Assembly: GCF_016862815.1 (NCBI RefSeq)
Contig: NZ_BONR01000001.1
Coordinates: 248,001 to 312,000, forward strand
From: Demequina activiva
GTDB taxonomy: Bacteria > Actinomycetota > Actinomycetes > Actinomycetales > Demequinaceae
Length of the DNA: 64,000 nt
Reading direction: 5' to 3'
The notes beneath the pieces were generated by a model. The model was given only the letters and a program-made list of their open reading frames with translations, was not told the origin of the DNA and did not search any database. Of this stretch, positions 16,181-24,796 are shown piece by piece. A program made the position numbers and the translations under genes. Positions within the stretch are counted from its first letter, which is position 1, and the number at the start of each line of letters is the position of its first letter.

Positions 16181-16627
16181 TCAGCCGACGCGCGCGCTCC
16201 CCTGCGCCGTGACGGTCACCCCGGCGGCCTCAGGCAGCCACGACCAGCCGCCCTCGAGCGGCACGGTGTGGCGGGCCAACGCGACGGTCACGGTGCCGTC
16301 CGGCTCCGTGCCGACAGCGGTCACGACCACCTCGTCGCGCCACTCGCGGGACCCGTCCGCCAGGGCCGCCGCGACCGCCGCCTCGGCGTGCGCGCGGTCG
16401 AGCTGATCGGCACCTGTCGTGTAGGCCTCGCGCGCGGCCTCCGCGGCTGCTGCCGAGGCGAGCTCGTCCGCGAGCGACACCAGCCGCATGCGATCCAGAT
16501 GCACCTGAGACGCGCCCACCAGCACAGCGACGGCCATGAGCGCCACGACGATCCATCCGAGCGCGAAGACCGAGACGGAGCCGTCATCCGCGTCTGACGC
16601 CACCCTCCGGGCGGTCCGGACGCTCAT
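16181..16627 (-). CDS. TadE-like secretion-neighbourhood protein (Rv3654c family)
   Basis: A 148-aa membrane-anchored protein. A basic N-terminus with the DDGSVSVFALGW motif leads into one hydrophobic helix (about residues 22-44), then an Ala-rich region (ADELASAAAAEAAREAY) and a beta-rich outer part. This is the layout of pseudopilin-like TadE/TadG relatives such as Rv3654c. ATG 16627 overlaps the stop of the preceding gene as ATGA. It is the last gene of the tad cluster and probably forms a minor pilin-like component outside the membrane. Confidence 0.8.
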   Translation of the reverse strand: MSVRTARRVASDADDGSVSVFALGWIVVALMAVAVLVGASQVHLDRMRLVSLADELASAAAAEAAREAYTTGADQLDRAHAEAAVAAALADGSREWRDEVVVTAVGTEPDGTVTVALARHTVPLEGGWSWLPEAAGVTVTAQGSARVG

Positions 16628-17124
16628 GGAGCCTCCCACGTGTCCACCGCGGCGTGGCCGGTGGCGTCGACGGTCACGTGCAGCGGCACAGCGGCATCGA
16701 TGCTGCCAGGCATCCCTGGCAGCGGCACGGTGACCTGGACGCGGGCGAGCACCCCGGCGCCTGGGCCTGAGCAGCCCGGGTCGCACGCGATCTCCACGGT
16801 GCCGGTGCCAGCGACGCCGAAGTCCTCGAGTGCCAGGTCGACCACGGCCAGCGCCCTCGCCTGGGCAGCCGCCGATGCCTCCGCATCGGTCTGGCCGGCC
16901 TCCCACGCGTCGAGCGCCGCCGCCGCTGCACCACGGGCGGCAGCGCGACTGGCGCCCTCGGCCGCGTAGCTCGCGGCCTGCACCTGCGCGATCGCCATCA
17001 CGCCATAGACCAGGGGCACCATCAGCAGCACCGTGACGCCCAGGAACTCGACGATGGCCCCGCCGGCGTCCGGGTGCGCCCGCGCACGCCTCGCCGCACT
17101 GCGGATCGCCGCGCCGCCCCTCAC
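16624..17124 (-). CDS. TadE-family pilus assembly protein
   Basis: A 166-aa TadE-like minor pseudopilin. The GGAIVEFLGVTVLLMVPLVYG segment (from about residue 22) holds the family Glu near the start of the single membrane helix. An Ala-rich helix and a beta-rich C-terminal region follow, with a Cys pair (CDPGC) that could form a disulfide outside the cell. The GTG at 17124 overlaps the preceding stop as GTGA. Other in-frame starts upstream add only Arg/Gly-rich sequence inside the neighbour. Confidence 0.8.
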   Translation of the reverse strand: MRGGAAIRSAARRARAHPDAGGAIVEFLGVTVLLMVPLVYGVMAIAQVQAASYAAEGASRAAARGAAAAALDAWEAGQTDAEASAAAQARALAVVDLALEDFGVAGTGTVEIACDPGCSGPGAGVLARVQVTVPLPGMPGSIDAAVPLHVTVDATGHAAVDTWEAP

Positions 17125-17519
17125 GGCACGTCCTCGTCGAAGGCGCGCGCCTCCACGCGCAGCGTCCCCGGACCCCACACACCCACCACGGGCAGCGGCG
17201 CGCTCACCTCGATCGTCACGACCGCAGCACCGCCAGCCATGCCTTCGCTGGCTGCCGCCTCGACCTTGAGCCCTCCCAGCGCATCGGCCGCCAAGGACTC
17301 GGCACGAGCCTCCCCGTCCACGAGCGAGCGGTCCGCCTGCGCCGCGTGTCGCGCGCCCTCGTACGCGCTCGACGTCAGCGTGTTGCGCACGTGAAGCGCG
17401 AGCACGAGCTGGACGAGCGCGAGTCCCAGCAGCACCACCAGCGAGCCCACCAGCACGAACTCCACGGTCGCGGAGCCGCGATCGCGAGGCTCAGGGACCG
17501 GTGACCGAGTCGATCGCAT
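17121..17519 (-). CDS. TadE-family pilus assembly protein
   Basis: A 132-aa TadE-like protein with the signature RGSATVEFVLVGSLVVLLGLAL: Gly before the processing site, Glu at +5 and a single hydrophobic helix. Downstream is a short beta-rich region. ATG 17519 lies inside the end of the pilin gene; a GTG at 17534 is an alternative and neither has a strong ribosome binding site, so coupling to the pilin is likely. It corresponds in position to Rv3655c in the mycobacterial cluster. Confidence 0.8.
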   Translation of the reverse strand: MRSTRSPVPEPRDRGSATVEFVLVGSLVVLLGLALVQLVLALHVRNTLTSSAYEGARHAAQADRSLVDGEARAESLAADALGGLKVEAAASEGMAGGAAVVTIEVSAPLPVVGVWGPGTLRVEARAFDEDVP

Positions 17520-17676
17520 CGGTGAACACGTCACCCAGCGCGGGTCCCGCGAGCGCCCAGATCACGGCGACCAGCCCTGCCGTCATCAGCGTGATGAGCA
17601 CCCAGCCTGGCACGTCACCGCGGTCGCTCTGTACCCCCCTCGTCGCTGCGCGCAGCCTGTCGAAGTACCGCCTCAT
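17491..17676 (-). CDS. Flp-like pilin candidate
   Basis: A 61-aa protein with a basic N-terminus, an SDRGDVPGWVLITLMTAG segment and one long hydrophobic helix. Its place between tadC and tadE is that of the Flp-type pilin gene (Rv3656c in the mycobacterial order). The canonical Glu/Tyr after the processing Gly is not obvious, so it is an atypical pilin. GGGGGAGGAC immediately before the ATG is the strongest ribosome binding site of the cluster, as expected for a structural subunit. Confidence 0.7.
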   Translation of the reverse strand: MRRYFDRLRAATRGVQSDRGDVPGWVLITLMTAGLVAVIWALAGPALGDVFTDAIDSVTGP

Positions 17677-17722
17677 GTCCTCCCCCTTCTCTGTCCGTGG
17701 CCGCTCTCCGTCGACCTCGGTC

Positions 17723-18643
17723 TCATCCGCCCAGGTCGATGGCGACCAGGCCCGGAAACACTGCGAACACGACGGTGACGGGCAGGATGAGGAACACGAC
17801 GGGGACCATCATCGCGATCTCGCGCCGGCCGCCCTCCTCCATCAGCTCCTGCTGCCCAGCCGCACGGACGTCCTGCGCCTGTGCACGCAACACCTCGGCA
17901 AGCGGAGTCCCTCTCTCGATGGCGGTGGAGACGCCGTCGGCGAACCGCCGCAACGCGGGCAGCTCGTTGGCGTCGGCCATGCTCGTCAGCGCAGCGGGCA
18001 GGCGCGCGCCCGCACGCACCCGAGCAAGGGCGTCGGTGAGCTCGCGGGAGAGCTCTCCGCTGGTCGAGGACGCGACGCGCTCCAGCGCCGACTGGGCGGA
18101 CTCTCCCGCCGCAACCGCTAGGGCGAGCAGCTCCGCCACCGTGGGCAGTTCGAGCATCAGTCGTCGCGAGCGGCGCCGCACGTTGGCCGTCAGCGCGACA
18201 TCGCGCCCCACCGCGCCGGCGGCTGCGAGCACCAGCACGAGCACCGCCGCCGGCACGACACCCGTTCCGCGGGTGGCGGCCAGGACGAGCGCGAGCGCGC
18301 ACCCTACGGCGAGTCCTCCCGCGCACCACGCCACCTGCTGCGCCCGGAACTGCTCCGGCGTGGTGGACGCTCCCGCGCGGCGCAGCCGGCGCTCCAGGTC
18401 CGCCTGCATCCCCCAGTGCTCGAGCAGACGTGCTGCGTCGCGAAGCACGGGAGCGATCAGCCTCTCGAGCGTGGGAAAGGGTGTCACCGCGATGTCGCGG
18501 CGGCGGACCTCGTCCGCCAGGGTGGAGCGCACGAACGGAGCCACCCGCGCTTCGAGGGACGGCTTGCGTGCACTCCACCATGACGCGATGAGCGCCATTC
18601 CCAGCCCCAAGCTCAAGCCCAGCGCAAGCGTCAGCCATGTCAT
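17723..18643 (-). CDS. tadC: Type II/IV secretion system inner-membrane protein TadC
   Basis: A 306-aa GspF-type membrane platform protein. It has N-terminal and mid hydrophobic segments, the cytoplasmic domain with ELPTVAELLALAVAAGES and C-terminal spans. It is paired with TadB, as usual in tad loci. ATG 18643 overlaps the tadB stop as ATGA; sequence upstream in frame is inside tadB and was excluded. Forms the inner-membrane base on which CpaF drives pilus assembly. Confidence 0.88.
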   Translation of the reverse strand: MTWLTLALGLSLGLGMALIASWWSARKPSLEARVAPFVRSTLADEVRRRDIAVTPFPTLERLIAPVLRDAARLLEHWGMQADLERRLRRAGASTTPEQFRAQQVAWCAGGLAVGCALALVLAATRGTGVVPAAVLVLVLAAAGAVGRDVALTANVRRRSRRLMLELPTVAELLALAVAAGESAQSALERVASSTSGELSRELTDALARVRAGARLPAALTSMADANELPALRRFADGVSTAIERGTPLAEVLRAQAQDVRAAGQQELMEEGGRREIAMMVPVVFLILPVTVVFAVFPGLVAIDLGG

Positions 18644-19500
18644 CGGAGCACCCTGCTCTCCTGCGGAAGCCGGCCCACGCGCATCATGAGCCGATAGGCG
18701 ACCACGGTGCTCACTCCGCCCAGGGCGAGCACCGCGACGCCCGCAGCGGAGTCGTAGGCCTCCATGGTCGAGGACTGGGTGGCGAGCAGTGCCAGCACGA
18801 GCCACGGTGCCGCAGCAGCCAGCCGCGCTCCGTTGACGGTCCAGCTTTGGCGCGCCTCGAGCTCGCCGCGCAGCCGCGCATCGTCCCTGAGGAACTCGGC
18901 GAGCGTGCGCAGCACGCGGCCGACGTCAGATCCGCCCACATCACGGGTGATCCGCAGCGTCTCGACGATGCGGTCCGCCACCGGGTCCGCGAGCCGTTCC
19001 TTGAGCGCGTCGAGGCAGTCGTGGAAGCGCCCGGACGCACGATAGTCCTCCGCGAACCGCGCGAAGGGCTCCTGGAGGGCGCGCGGGCCGCGCTCGGCGA
19101 GCTGCCCCACGGCCTCCGGCAGCGACAGTCCGGCGCGAATGCCGGAGGCGAGGCTGTCGACCAGCTCCGGCCACAGGTCTCGCGTCGCTGCGGTCCGTGC
19201 TCGGGCACGCATCGACACCAGAGCGGACGGCCCCCTGGCGGCGATCACCGCGAAGCACAGTCCCAGCACCGCGGACCCCGTCAGTCCGGCCGCGACGATC
19301 CAGGTGACGACGCCCACCCCCACCGAGGTCAGCACGAGCGCCGCTGGCGTGACGGCGGGAGCTCCCGCCTTGACCAGCTGGTCCTGCGTCCGCGCGGTCC
19401 AGCCCTGGCGCGAGCGCTCGCGCCGCTCGGGTTGCGGCCAGAAGGACCACCACACCAGGAAGGCGCCGATGCCGAGCACCAGCCCCCACCACGCGTCCAC
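18640..19500 (-). CDS. tadB: Type II/IV secretion system inner-membrane protein TadB
   Basis: A 286-aa GspF-type platform protein with an N-terminal span, two central spans (about residues 57-90), a cytoplasmic domain containing LVDSLASGIRAGLSLPEAV and two C-terminal spans. The GTG start at 19500 follows the cpaF stop with 1 nt between. Works with TadC and the CpaF ATPase. Confidence 0.88.
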   Translation of the reverse strand: MDAWWGLVLGIGAFLVWWSFWPQPERRERSRQGWTARTQDQLVKAGAPAVTPAALVLTSVGVGVVTWIVAAGLTGSAVLGLCFAVIAARGPSALVSMRARARTAATRDLWPELVDSLASGIRAGLSLPEAVGQLAERGPRALQEPFARFAEDYRASGRFHDCLDALKERLADPVADRIVETLRITRDVGGSDVGRVLRTLAEFLRDDARLRGELEARQSWTVNGARLAAAAPWLVLALLATQSSTMEAYDSAAGVAVLALGGVSTVVAYRLMMRVGRLPQESRVLR

Positions 19501-19501
19501 G

Positions 19502-20746
19502 TCACACGCTCCTCAGCAGCGCGGACAGGTCGTGTCCGCGCGCACGGAAGCGGTCATCGTGGGGAGGGTGGCCGCCCGACCTCACCAGGGCATCGGCCCG
19601 GCGCTCGAAGAGCGAGGAGAGCTCGACGATGCCGCCCTCCACGCGCCCGCCGACGGCCGCGATCTCGCGCACGCGCCGCGCACCCGAGCGCGGATCGAGG
19701 TCCAGGTGGACCACCACGTCGATCGCCGATGCGACGGTGGGGACCACGAACCGGTCCGAGACGTTGTCCCCGGCCAGCAACGGCAGCGTGCACATCTTGG
19801 TGATCGCGTCGCGTGCCGAGTTCGCGTGGACGGTGCACATGCCGGGGATCCCCGCGTTCAGCGCGATCAGCATGTCGAGCGCCTCGGCCTCGCGCACCTC
19901 GCCCACGATGATGCGGTCCGGGCGCATGCGCAGCGCCTCCTTGACGAGCCGGCGCAGCGGGATCTCCCCGGTGCCCTCGAGCGACGGCTGGCGGCACTGG
20001 AGCGCGACCGCGTCCCGGTTGGGAAGCGCGAGCTCGAAGACCTCCTCGCAGGTGATGACGCGCTCGCGGGGCGGGATCGACCCCGCGAGCGCTCCCAGCA
20101 TGGTGGTCTTGCCCGACTGCGTGGCGCCTGAGACCAGCACGTTGAGCCCGCTGTCGACGGCCGCGTCGAGGAACTCGGCGGCCTGCGCGGGCAGCGAGCC
20201 CAGCCGGACCATGTCGCCCAGCCCGCGGGCGCGCGCGACGTACTTGCGGATGTTGACGGCCCAGTGGCGCCGGGTGATGTCCGGGATCACCACGTGCAGG
20301 CGTTCACCGCCCGGCAGCGTCGCATCCACGAACGGCGAGCTCAGGTCCAGGCGCCGTCCGGACAGCTTGAGCATCTGCTCGACCAGGTCGCGCACCGCGT
20401 CGGCCGTGAGGATCGTGGTAGTGAGCTCCGCGACGCCGCTGCGCGCCACGAACACCTGCTCGGGGTTGTTGATCCAGATCTCCTCGACCTCGGGATCATC
20501 CAGGTACTGCTGGAGCGGCCCGAAGCCGGCGACGGCGTCCATGACGGCCTTGGTCGCGCCCGGCACGTCCGTGATGGGTGGGACCGCACCGGTGAGGGAT
20601 CGGTGCTCCCAGCGCGTCAGCGCCTCCTCGACGAACACTCGAACCTGGTCGACGTCGCGGCGCGGGTCGGTGCCGGTGGAGCGGATGCGCTCCCGCACCT
20701 GCCCCTCGATCTCCCCGGTGATGTCTACAACGGCCCCCGACGTCAT
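19502..20746 (-). CDS. cpaF: CpaF/TadA-family secretion ATPase
   Basis: Cytoplasmic hexameric ATPase that powers Flp pilus assembly. The 414-aa protein has an N-terminal domain, then Walker A GATQSGKTT at residues 207-215, the CEEVFEL Asp-box region and the Walker B-type segment RPDRIIVGEVRE near 276-286, followed by the His-box region TVHANSA. ATG 20746 was chosen because AAGGG is just upstream; the frame continues upstream without conservation. It is the first gene of the cluster in this window; the TadZ/Rv3660c-like gene that often precedes it is absent, and the neighbour is a divergent SRAP gene. Confidence 0.93.
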   Translation of the reverse strand: MTSGAVVDITGEIEGQVRERIRSTGTDPRRDVDQVRVFVEEALTRWEHRSLTGAVPPITDVPGATKAVMDAVAGFGPLQQYLDDPEVEEIWINNPEQVFVARSGVAELTTTILTADAVRDLVEQMLKLSGRRLDLSSPFVDATLPGGERLHVVIPDITRRHWAVNIRKYVARARGLGDMVRLGSLPAQAAEFLDAAVDSGLNVLVSGATQSGKTTMLGALAGSIPPRERVITCEEVFELALPNRDAVALQCRQPSLEGTGEIPLRRLVKEALRMRPDRIIVGEVREAEALDMLIALNAGIPGMCTVHANSARDAITKMCTLPLLAGDNVSDRFVVPTVASAIDVVVHLDLDPRSGARRVREIAAVGGRVEGGIVELSSLFERRADALVRSGGHPPHDDRFRARGHDLSALLRSV

Positions 20747-20850
20747 GGCCCTTGAGAGTAGAGACAAACGGACGCTTTGACCAGGGGTGCTGTGGAGAAC
20801 GGTGCGCTGCGCCGATGCGGCCGTCACCCCTCGGTGGCACCATGGCGAGT

Positions 20851-21546
20851 ATGTGCGGACGCTATGCGAACTTCCTTGCCGAGCAGGACCTCATCGACCA
20901 CTTCGCGATCGCGACCATGGCGGATGACGCACGCCTGCTGCCCCCGAACTGGAACGTGTCGCCCACGCAGCAGGTGGCGATCGTGGTGCCGCCCAAGGAC
21001 GCCGCGGATGGCGGCAATCGCCTGGAGGCCGCACGGTGGGGCCTGGTGCCTTCGTGGGCGAAGGACCCGTCCATCGGGTCGCGCATGATCAACGCGCGCT
21101 CGGAGACCATCGCGGAGAAGCCCTCGTTCCGGACGGCCTTCGCGAAGCGCCGATGCGCGGTGCCGGCGAGCGGGTACTTCGAGTGGCGCACGGAGGGCGG
21201 GGTGAAGACCCCGCACTGGATCCACCGCGTGGACGATGCGCCGCTGGCCTTCGCGGGGCTGTACGAGTTCTGGAAGGACAAGGCAGACGGCGAGGACGCG
21301 CAGTGGCTCGTGACCACGACCATCGTGACGACGGCCGCGCGCGGGGACATGCGCGACATCCATGATCGCCAGCCGGTGATGATGCAGGCCGATGCCCTGG
21401 AGGCCTGGCTGGATCGCGACGCGGACCAGGGCACGCTGCTGGACGTCATCGGGATGCCGGCGCCCGAGCTGACCTGGCATGAGGTGCGCAAGGCCGTGGG
21501 CAGCCCCAAGAACAACGGTCCGGAGAACATCGAGCCGGCTGGATAG
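20851..21546 (+). CDS. SOS-response-associated peptidase (SRAP/HMCES family)
   Basis: A 231-aa SRAP protein, bacterial relative of YedK and HMCES, which forms a covalent crosslink to abasic sites in single-stranded DNA. It begins MCGRY, exposing the catalytic Cys2 after Met removal, which fixes the start at 20851 rather than the ATG three codons earlier. Further family motifs are WGLVPSWA, NARSET, the GYFEW segment with the conserved Glu and the DRQPVMM segment with DIH just before it (active-site His). It stands alone, divergent from cpaF. Confidence 0.93.
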   Translation: MCGRYANFLAEQDLIDHFAIATMADDARLLPPNWNVSPTQQVAIVVPPKDAADGGNRLEAARWGLVPSWAKDPSIGSRMINARSETIAEKPSFRTAFAKRRCAVPASGYFEWRTEGGVKTPHWIHRVDDAPLAFAGLYEFWKDKADGEDAQWLVTTTIVTTAARGDMRDIHDRQPVMMQADALEAWLDRDADQGTLLDVIGMPAPELTWHEVRKAVGSPKNNGPENIEPAG

Positions 21547-21574
21547 GGCATCGTTCGCTGTGCCTTGCCGGCCG

Positions 21575-21666
21575 ATGCCCGTTTGCCGCCGTTTCTGTCT
21601 TGACATGCCCGCTTCGCGACGCTAGCGTGCGGAAGTAGTTCCACAGGAACGGGCCTAAACGGGCAT
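21575..21666 (+). promoter_or_regulatory. Polyol PTS operon promoter with repeated operator half-sites
   Basis: A near-consensus promoter has TTGACA at 21600-21605, a 17-bp spacer and TAGCGT at 21623-21628. Around it are ATGCCCGTTT (21575-21584), ATGCCCGCTT (21605-21614, starting in the -35), and the reverse-oriented pair GAACGGGCCT/AAACGGGCAT (21647-21666). These are probably binding sites for the DeoR-type regulator in the operon, placed so that a repressor would cover and loop the promoter. Confidence 0.6.
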
Positions 21667-21716
21667 ACTTCATGGCAGGCCTCCGCAAAGATGCGGAGGG
21701 GAAGGGTAGGACACTG

Positions 21717-22916
21717 ATGTCCTTCAGCGACGCTCAGGCGAAGAGCCAGGCGAACAAGAACCGCACGGGGCCGGGAATCGGCGCCCACGTGCAGCGATTT
21801 GGACGGTTTCTCTCGGGCATGATCATGCCCAACATCGGCGCCTTCGTGGCGTGGGGCCTCGTGACTGCTCTCTTCATCGAGACCGGCTGGCTCAACTGGG
21901 GCGGGGACGGCGGTGTGGCGGCCGACAGCTGGATCGCCCGCATCGGCGGCTGGGGCGAGTTCGACGGTGCCGGACTCGTGGGCCCCATGATCACGTACCT
22001 GCTCCCGCTCATCATCGGCTACACCGGCGGACGCATGATCTACGACCAGCGCGGAGGCGTGATCGGCGCTGTCGCCACCACCGGCGTGATCGTCGGCTCC
22101 GACGTCCCGATGTTCCTGGGCGCCATGGCCATGGGTCCGTTCGCCGCCTGGTGCCTCAAGAAGCTCGAGGCGCTGTGGACCGGCAAGATCAAGCCTGGCT
22201 TCGAGATGCTCGTGGACAACTTCTCGCTGGGCATCCTGGGCGCCGCGCTCGCGGTGCTTGGCCAGCTGCTCATCGGCCCCATCGTCAGCCAGCTGGTCGA
22301 GTGGGCGGGCGAGGGCGTCGACTTCCTGGTCGACAACTCGTTGCTGCCGCTCACGTCCATCCTCGTCGAGCCCGCCAAGGTCCTGTTCCTCAATAACGCG
22401 ATCAACCACGGCGTGTTTACGCCGCTGGGAGCGGACGAGGCGGCGGAGACCGGCAAGTCGCTGCTGTTCATGATCGAGTCCAACCCCGGACCCGGCCTGG
22501 GCATCCTGCTGGCGTTCCTGTTCTTCGGGCCGCGCATGCTGAAGGCTGCAGCCCCCGGCGCCGCGGTGATCCACTTCTTCGGTGGCATCCACGAGGTCTA
22601 CTTCCCGTTCGTGCTCGCCAAGCCCAAGCTCATCGCCGCAGCGATCCTGGGCGGCATGACCGGCGTCTTCACCGGCGTGCTGCTCAACGGCGGCCTGGTG
22701 GCTCCCCCCTCGCCCGGATCGATCTTCGCGTACATCACGTTCACGCCTCCCGGCGGCTACGTGGCGATGATCCTCCAGGTCGCTCTCGCCGCGATCGTGT
22801 CCTTCGCCGTCGCATCGTTCCTGCTCGGGTTCGGACGTGAGGCCAAGCGCGAGGACGCACCTCAGGACCCGGCCGAGGCCGAGCAGCCTGCACCCACCCC
22901 CGTCGCCGCGCAGTAG
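21717..22916 (+). CDS. PTS mannitol-family transporter EIIC
   Basis: Membrane channel subunit of a mannitol-type phosphotransferase system. The 399-aa protein has about eight spans and the family motifs FLNNAINHG and GGIHEVYFPFVLAKP. The C-terminus ends in an acidic, Pro-rich tail, with no EIIB or EIIA fused. ATG 21717 follows AAGGGTAGGA; an earlier ATG at 21672 lacks family sequence. It is the first gene of an eight-gene operon. Mannitol is the likely substrate, but related polyols cannot be excluded. Confidence 0.9.
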   Translation: MSFSDAQAKSQANKNRTGPGIGAHVQRFGRFLSGMIMPNIGAFVAWGLVTALFIETGWLNWGGDGGVAADSWIARIGGWGEFDGAGLVGPMITYLLPLIIGYTGGRMIYDQRGGVIGAVATTGVIVGSDVPMFLGAMAMGPFAAWCLKKLEALWTGKIKPGFEMLVDNFSLGILGAALAVLGQLLIGPIVSQLVEWAGEGVDFLVDNSLLPLTSILVEPAKVLFLNNAINHGVFTPLGADEAAETGKSLLFMIESNPGPGLGILLAFLFFGPRMLKAAAPGAAVIHFFGGIHEVYFPFVLAKPKLIAAAILGGMTGVFTGVLLNGGLVAPPSPGSIFAYITFTPPGGYVAMILQVALAAIVSFAVASFLLGFGREAKREDAPQDPAEAEQPAPTPVAAQ

Positions 22917-22958
22917 TCGCGCGACCTCGGGACAATCGAAGGACCAGAAGGAGGATCC

Positions 22959-23267
22959 ATGCCAAGCGTGAACGGATCAGACGTCAAGAAGCTGGTGATC
23001 GCGTGCGACGCCGGAATGGGCAGCTCGGTGATGGTCGCCAGCACCCTGCGCTCCAAGCTCGCCTCTCAGGGCGTCGAGGTGGTGCACACCCCGGTGAGCG
23101 AGATCCCCGCGGACGCCACGGTGGTGATGTGCCACGCGGGCCTGGCCGCCCGTGCCACGTCCACCGCGCCCCACGCGGTGGTGGTGCCGTTCTCGATCTT
23201 CATCGGCGACCCCGCCTTCACCAAGGTCGAGAACGCCATCAAGAACGGCGAGACCCTTGAGTCCTGA
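22959..23267 (+). CDS. PTS mannitol-type EIIB subunit
   Basis: A 102-aa soluble EIIB domain that passes phosphate from EIIA to the incoming sugar. The phosphocysteine is Cys16 in ACDAGMGSS, the mannitol-type EIIB P-loop. It is a separate polypeptide here, whereas in E. coli it is fused in MtlA. AGGAGGA precedes the ATG. Its end overlaps the EIIA gene start by 11 bp. Confidence 0.9.
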   Translation: MPSVNGSDVKKLVIACDAGMGSSVMVASTLRSKLASQGVEVVHTPVSEIPADATVVMCHAGLAARATSTAPHAVVVPFSIFIGDPAFTKVENAIKNGETLES

Positions 23268-23706
23268 CCGACCCCTGCTGGACGCCAGCGCCGTCCGCCT
23301 TGGCCTCACGGCCGAGGACAAGGCGGACGCGCTGCGTCAGTGCGGGGAGGTGCTGGTCGAGATCGGCGCCGCGAGCGCCGGGTATGCCGATGCTCTCCAC
23401 GAGCGCGAGCTGTCCGTCTCCACGTACGTGGGCGAGGGCGTCGCGATCCCCCACGGCACCAACGAGTCGCGCGAGCACATCGAGCGCGCCGCACTCGCGT
23501 ACCTCCAGTTTCCGGACGGCGTCGACTGGAACGGCGAGACGGTCCACGTCTGCGTCGCCATCGCGTCCAAGTCCGAGGAGCACGTCGACATCCTGTCCGC
23601 GCTGGCGCAGGTCCTCATGGACCCCGCCAAGGCCGCGACGCTGCGCGAGGCGCAGTCGGTGGACGACGTGCTCGCCCTGCTGTCCCCCTCGACCCCCCAG
23701 GAGTGA
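23257..23706 (+). CDS. PTS mannitol/fructose-type EIIA subunit
   Basis: A 149-aa EIIA of the mannitol/fructose class that takes phosphate from HPr. The phosphohistidine is His66 in GVAIPHGTNES. The start is a TTG at 23257 inside the end of the EIIB gene: no ATG or GTG in the right frame gives a complete domain, and the coding begins SPDRPLLDASAVRLG as in related proteins. This rare start codon and the 11-bp overlap suggest coupling to EIIB. Confidence 0.85.
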   Translation: MSPDRPLLDASAVRLGLTAEDKADALRQCGEVLVEIGAASAGYADALHERELSVSTYVGEGVAIPHGTNESREHIERAALAYLQFPDGVDWNGETVHVCVAIASKSEEHVDILSALAQVLMDPAKAATLREAQSVDDVLALLSPSTPQE

Positions 23707-23712
23707 AACCCC

Positions 23713-24753
23713 ATGAAAGCACTGGTCTTCTACGCCCCCGAGGACGTCCGCATCGAGGACGTCCCTGAGCCGGAGGTCGGGCCCGGCGAGGTGAAGATCC
23801 GCGTCCGCAACTGCTCGACGTGCGGCACCGACGTCAAGATCTTCCACAACGGCCACCAGAACCTGTCGCCGCCGCGGATCATCGGCCACGAGATCGCCGG
23901 CGAGATCGTCGACATCGGCGACGGCGTCGAGGGCTGGGCCCACGGCGATCGCGTGCAGGTCATCGCAGCGGTGCCGTGCGGCGACTGCTACGAGTGCTCC
24001 CGCGGGTGGATGGAGGTGTGCCAGAACCAGACCTCGATGGGATACCAGTACTCGGGCGGCTTCGCGGAGTACATGATCGTGCCGCGCGAGGTCATGAAGG
24101 TCGACGGCCTCAACCGCATCCCCGACGGCGTGGGCTTCGACGAGGCGTCCGCCGCCGAGCCGCTCGCGTGCGCGATCAACGCGCAGTCGATCCTCGGGAT
24201 CGAGGAGGGCGACACGGTGGTGGTGTTCGGCGCGGGCCCCATCGGGGCGATGCACATCCGCCTCGCGCGCGCCAACGGCGCGGGGCGCGTGTTCCTCATC
24301 GACGTCAACGCCGAGCGACTGCAGATGGCGGCCGATGCGGTGCATCCCGAGGAGGTCATCGACGGCTCCACGGTCGACGTCGTCGAGCGCGTCAAGGAGC
24401 TCACCGACGGCCGCGGCGCGGACTGCATCATCACCGCCACCGCCGCGAACGTCGCGCAGGAGCAGGCGATCGAGATGGCCGCCCGCAACGGGCGCATCTC
24501 CTTCTTCGGAGGGCTGCCCAAGACCAACCCCACGATCACGTGCGACTCCAACCTCGTGCACTACCGCCAGCTGCGGATCTTCGGCGCGAACGGCTCCGCC
24601 CCGCACCACAACAAGGAGGCGCTGCGCCGCATCGCCTCCGGCGAGGTGCCGGTGAAGGACCTGATCACCGAGCGCATCCCGCTCGCCGACGTGCTCGACG
24701 CCTTCGGTATCGTCAAGCGCGGCGAGGCGATCAAGGTCACTGTCGAGCCGTGA
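23713..24753 (+). CDS. Zinc-dependent medium-chain polyol dehydrogenase
   Basis: A 346-aa zinc-dependent alcohol/polyol dehydrogenase of the medium-chain superfamily. Catalytic zinc residues appear as Cys37 (STCGTD) and His59-Glu60 (IGHE). Structural zinc cysteines are 89, 92, 95 and 103. The Rossmann motif is GAGPIGAMHIRLARA. In an operon with a mannitol-type PTS it presumably oxidises the imported polyol phosphate, a job usually done by the unrelated MtlD. The site of oxidation (giving fructose 6-phosphate or fructose 1-phosphate) cannot be told from sequence. Confidence 0.88.
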   Translation: MKALVFYAPEDVRIEDVPEPEVGPGEVKIRVRNCSTCGTDVKIFHNGHQNLSPPRIIGHEIAGEIVDIGDGVEGWAHGDRVQVIAAVPCGDCYECSRGWMEVCQNQTSMGYQYSGGFAEYMIVPREVMKVDGLNRIPDGVGFDEASAAEPLACAINAQSILGIEEGDTVVVFGAGPIGAMHIRLARANGAGRVFLIDVNAERLQMAADAVHPEEVIDGSTVDVVERVKELTDGRGADCIITATAANVAQEQAIEMAARNGRISFFGGLPKTNPTITCDSNLVHYRQLRIFGANGSAPHHNKEALRRIASGEVPVKDLITERIPLADVLDAFGIVKRGEAIKVTVEP

Positions 24754-24796
24754 GCCCCATCCACAGCCGCCACTGATCACGAGGAGCTTCCCCACC

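Noticed and set aside
20862..22592. 576-aa open frame on the minus strand
   Set aside because: Covers the SRAP and EIIC genes in antisense; both have clear family motifs on the plus strand.
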